DNA of 64,000 nt from positions 29,404-93,403 of the forward strand of contig PMOL01000007.1 of the NCBI GenBank assembly GCA_003162415.1. The letters are read 5' to 3'. Shown here in pieces: positions 63,442-64,000 of the stretch (the first letter of the stretch is position 1; the number at the start of each line of letters is the position of its first letter). Source of the DNA: Candidatus Dormiibacterota bacterium. GTDB taxonomy: Bacteria; Chloroflexota; Dormibacteria; Aeolococcales; Aeolococcaceae. The position numbers and the translations under genes are program-made. The notes under the pieces were generated by a model. It searched no databases and was not told the DNA's origin. It worked only from the letters and a program-made list of their open reading frames with translations.

Positions 63442-64000
63442 AGTATTCAGGCTTGGACGATGGTCCGCCCAGATTCCCACAGAATTCCACGTGTTCCGTG
63501 GTACTTGGGAGCTCTCAAAGGAGGTCGTGTGCCTTTCGCGTACGGGGCTGTCACCCTCTGCGGCCGGCTTTTCCAATGCCGTTCGGCTAGACAACGACTT
63601 TGTAACTCCTTGTCCCCTCGGCAGAGGGAACGCTGAGGTCCCGCGACCCCGAGACGGAAACGCCTGCCGGCTATCACGCCGTCTCGGTTTAGCCTCACCC
63701 CTTTTCGCTCGCCACTACTCAGGGGATGACATCTTTTCCTGCGGATACTTAGATGTTTCAGTTCTCCGCGTGCCCTCTACCCGGTCTATATATTCAACCG
63801 GGAGTACCTGGACATTCCTCCAGGTGGGTTGCCCCATTCGGAAATCCCCGGATCGAGTGCTTGCTAGCAGCTACCCGAGGCTTATCGCAACAACGCTACG
63901 TCCTTCATCGGCTCTTGGTGCCAAGGCATCCACCGTGTGCCCTTGGTAGCTTGACCTTTCCTATCGTCACTGTTCAATGACTGCAGGAGGCCTGGTGACG

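Overview
The window is high-GC bacterial chromosome. Its central block (about 15.8-38 kb, almost all on the minus strand) runs asp23-fakA-degV-recG-rsmD-coaD-(SepIVA-like)-rpmF-fabD-fabG-acpP-rnc-smc-ftsY-[tetR-MFS]-ylxM-ffh-rpsP-khpA-rimM-trmD-rplS-yraN. This is the Bacillus/Actinobacteria-type order for lipid synthesis, SRP and ribosome maturation. Many junctions are 4-nt ATGA or GTGA stop/start overlaps. The order, the high GC, a FAT-type acyl-ACP thioesterase, a deazaflavin (F420)-type nitroreductase and a giant IPT/TIG plus DTR-repeat surface protein suggest a soil Terrabacteria lineage (Chloroflexota/Dormibacterota-like or deep actinobacterial). This placement is an inference; no 16S lies in the window.

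Layout. 0-15 kb is accessory and eroded: the tail of a prolyl aminopeptidase, a stand-alone ClpX-type zinc finger, small lipoproteins, a pseudo-receiver and a HAD phosphatase, with five copies of a short repeat scattered among them. Next comes a four-gene CBASS anti-phage operon (TIR-SAVED effector, CD-NTase, E2-E1 Cap2, JAB Cap3; 8983 down to 4680). Beyond it are unknown genes, a FAT thioesterase, a fragment of an ArsM methyltransferase, a ComM/YifB cut off before Walker B, and a frameshifted threonine-aldolase-like gene. 15-38 kb is the conserved housekeeping block, interrupted by a TetR-MFS drug-efflux cassette whose promoter and operator can be read. 38-43 kb is one large secreted repeat protein. 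42-52 kb holds riboflavin synthesis (rlmN-ribD-ribE-ribBA-ribH-btuF-like, chained by overlaps), folE and cytochrome bd (cydAB). 52-59.5 kb is a second accessory stretch: a divergent MarR/AHSA1 pair with a palindromic operator, a DDN-type nitroreductase, tRNA-Leu(GAG), lipoproteins and several frameshifted or duplicated small genes.

59.7-64 kb is a minus-strand rRNA segment: 5S and a 23S gene. The 23S gene holds two related group I introns in helix 69/71 territory (after E. coli 1917 and 1931), separated by a 14-nt exon. The first (721 nt) encodes an I-CreI-like LAGLIDADG endonuclease whose ORF overlaps the catalytic RNA core at both ends. The second (254 nt) has no ORF and appears to end in A rather than the canonical terminal G.

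The strongest signals for follow-up are the twin-intron 23S gene and the TIR-SAVED CBASS operon. Behind them come several gene-decay scars, an RNase III gene without a canonical start codon, and a repeat-expanded ribosomal protein S16.
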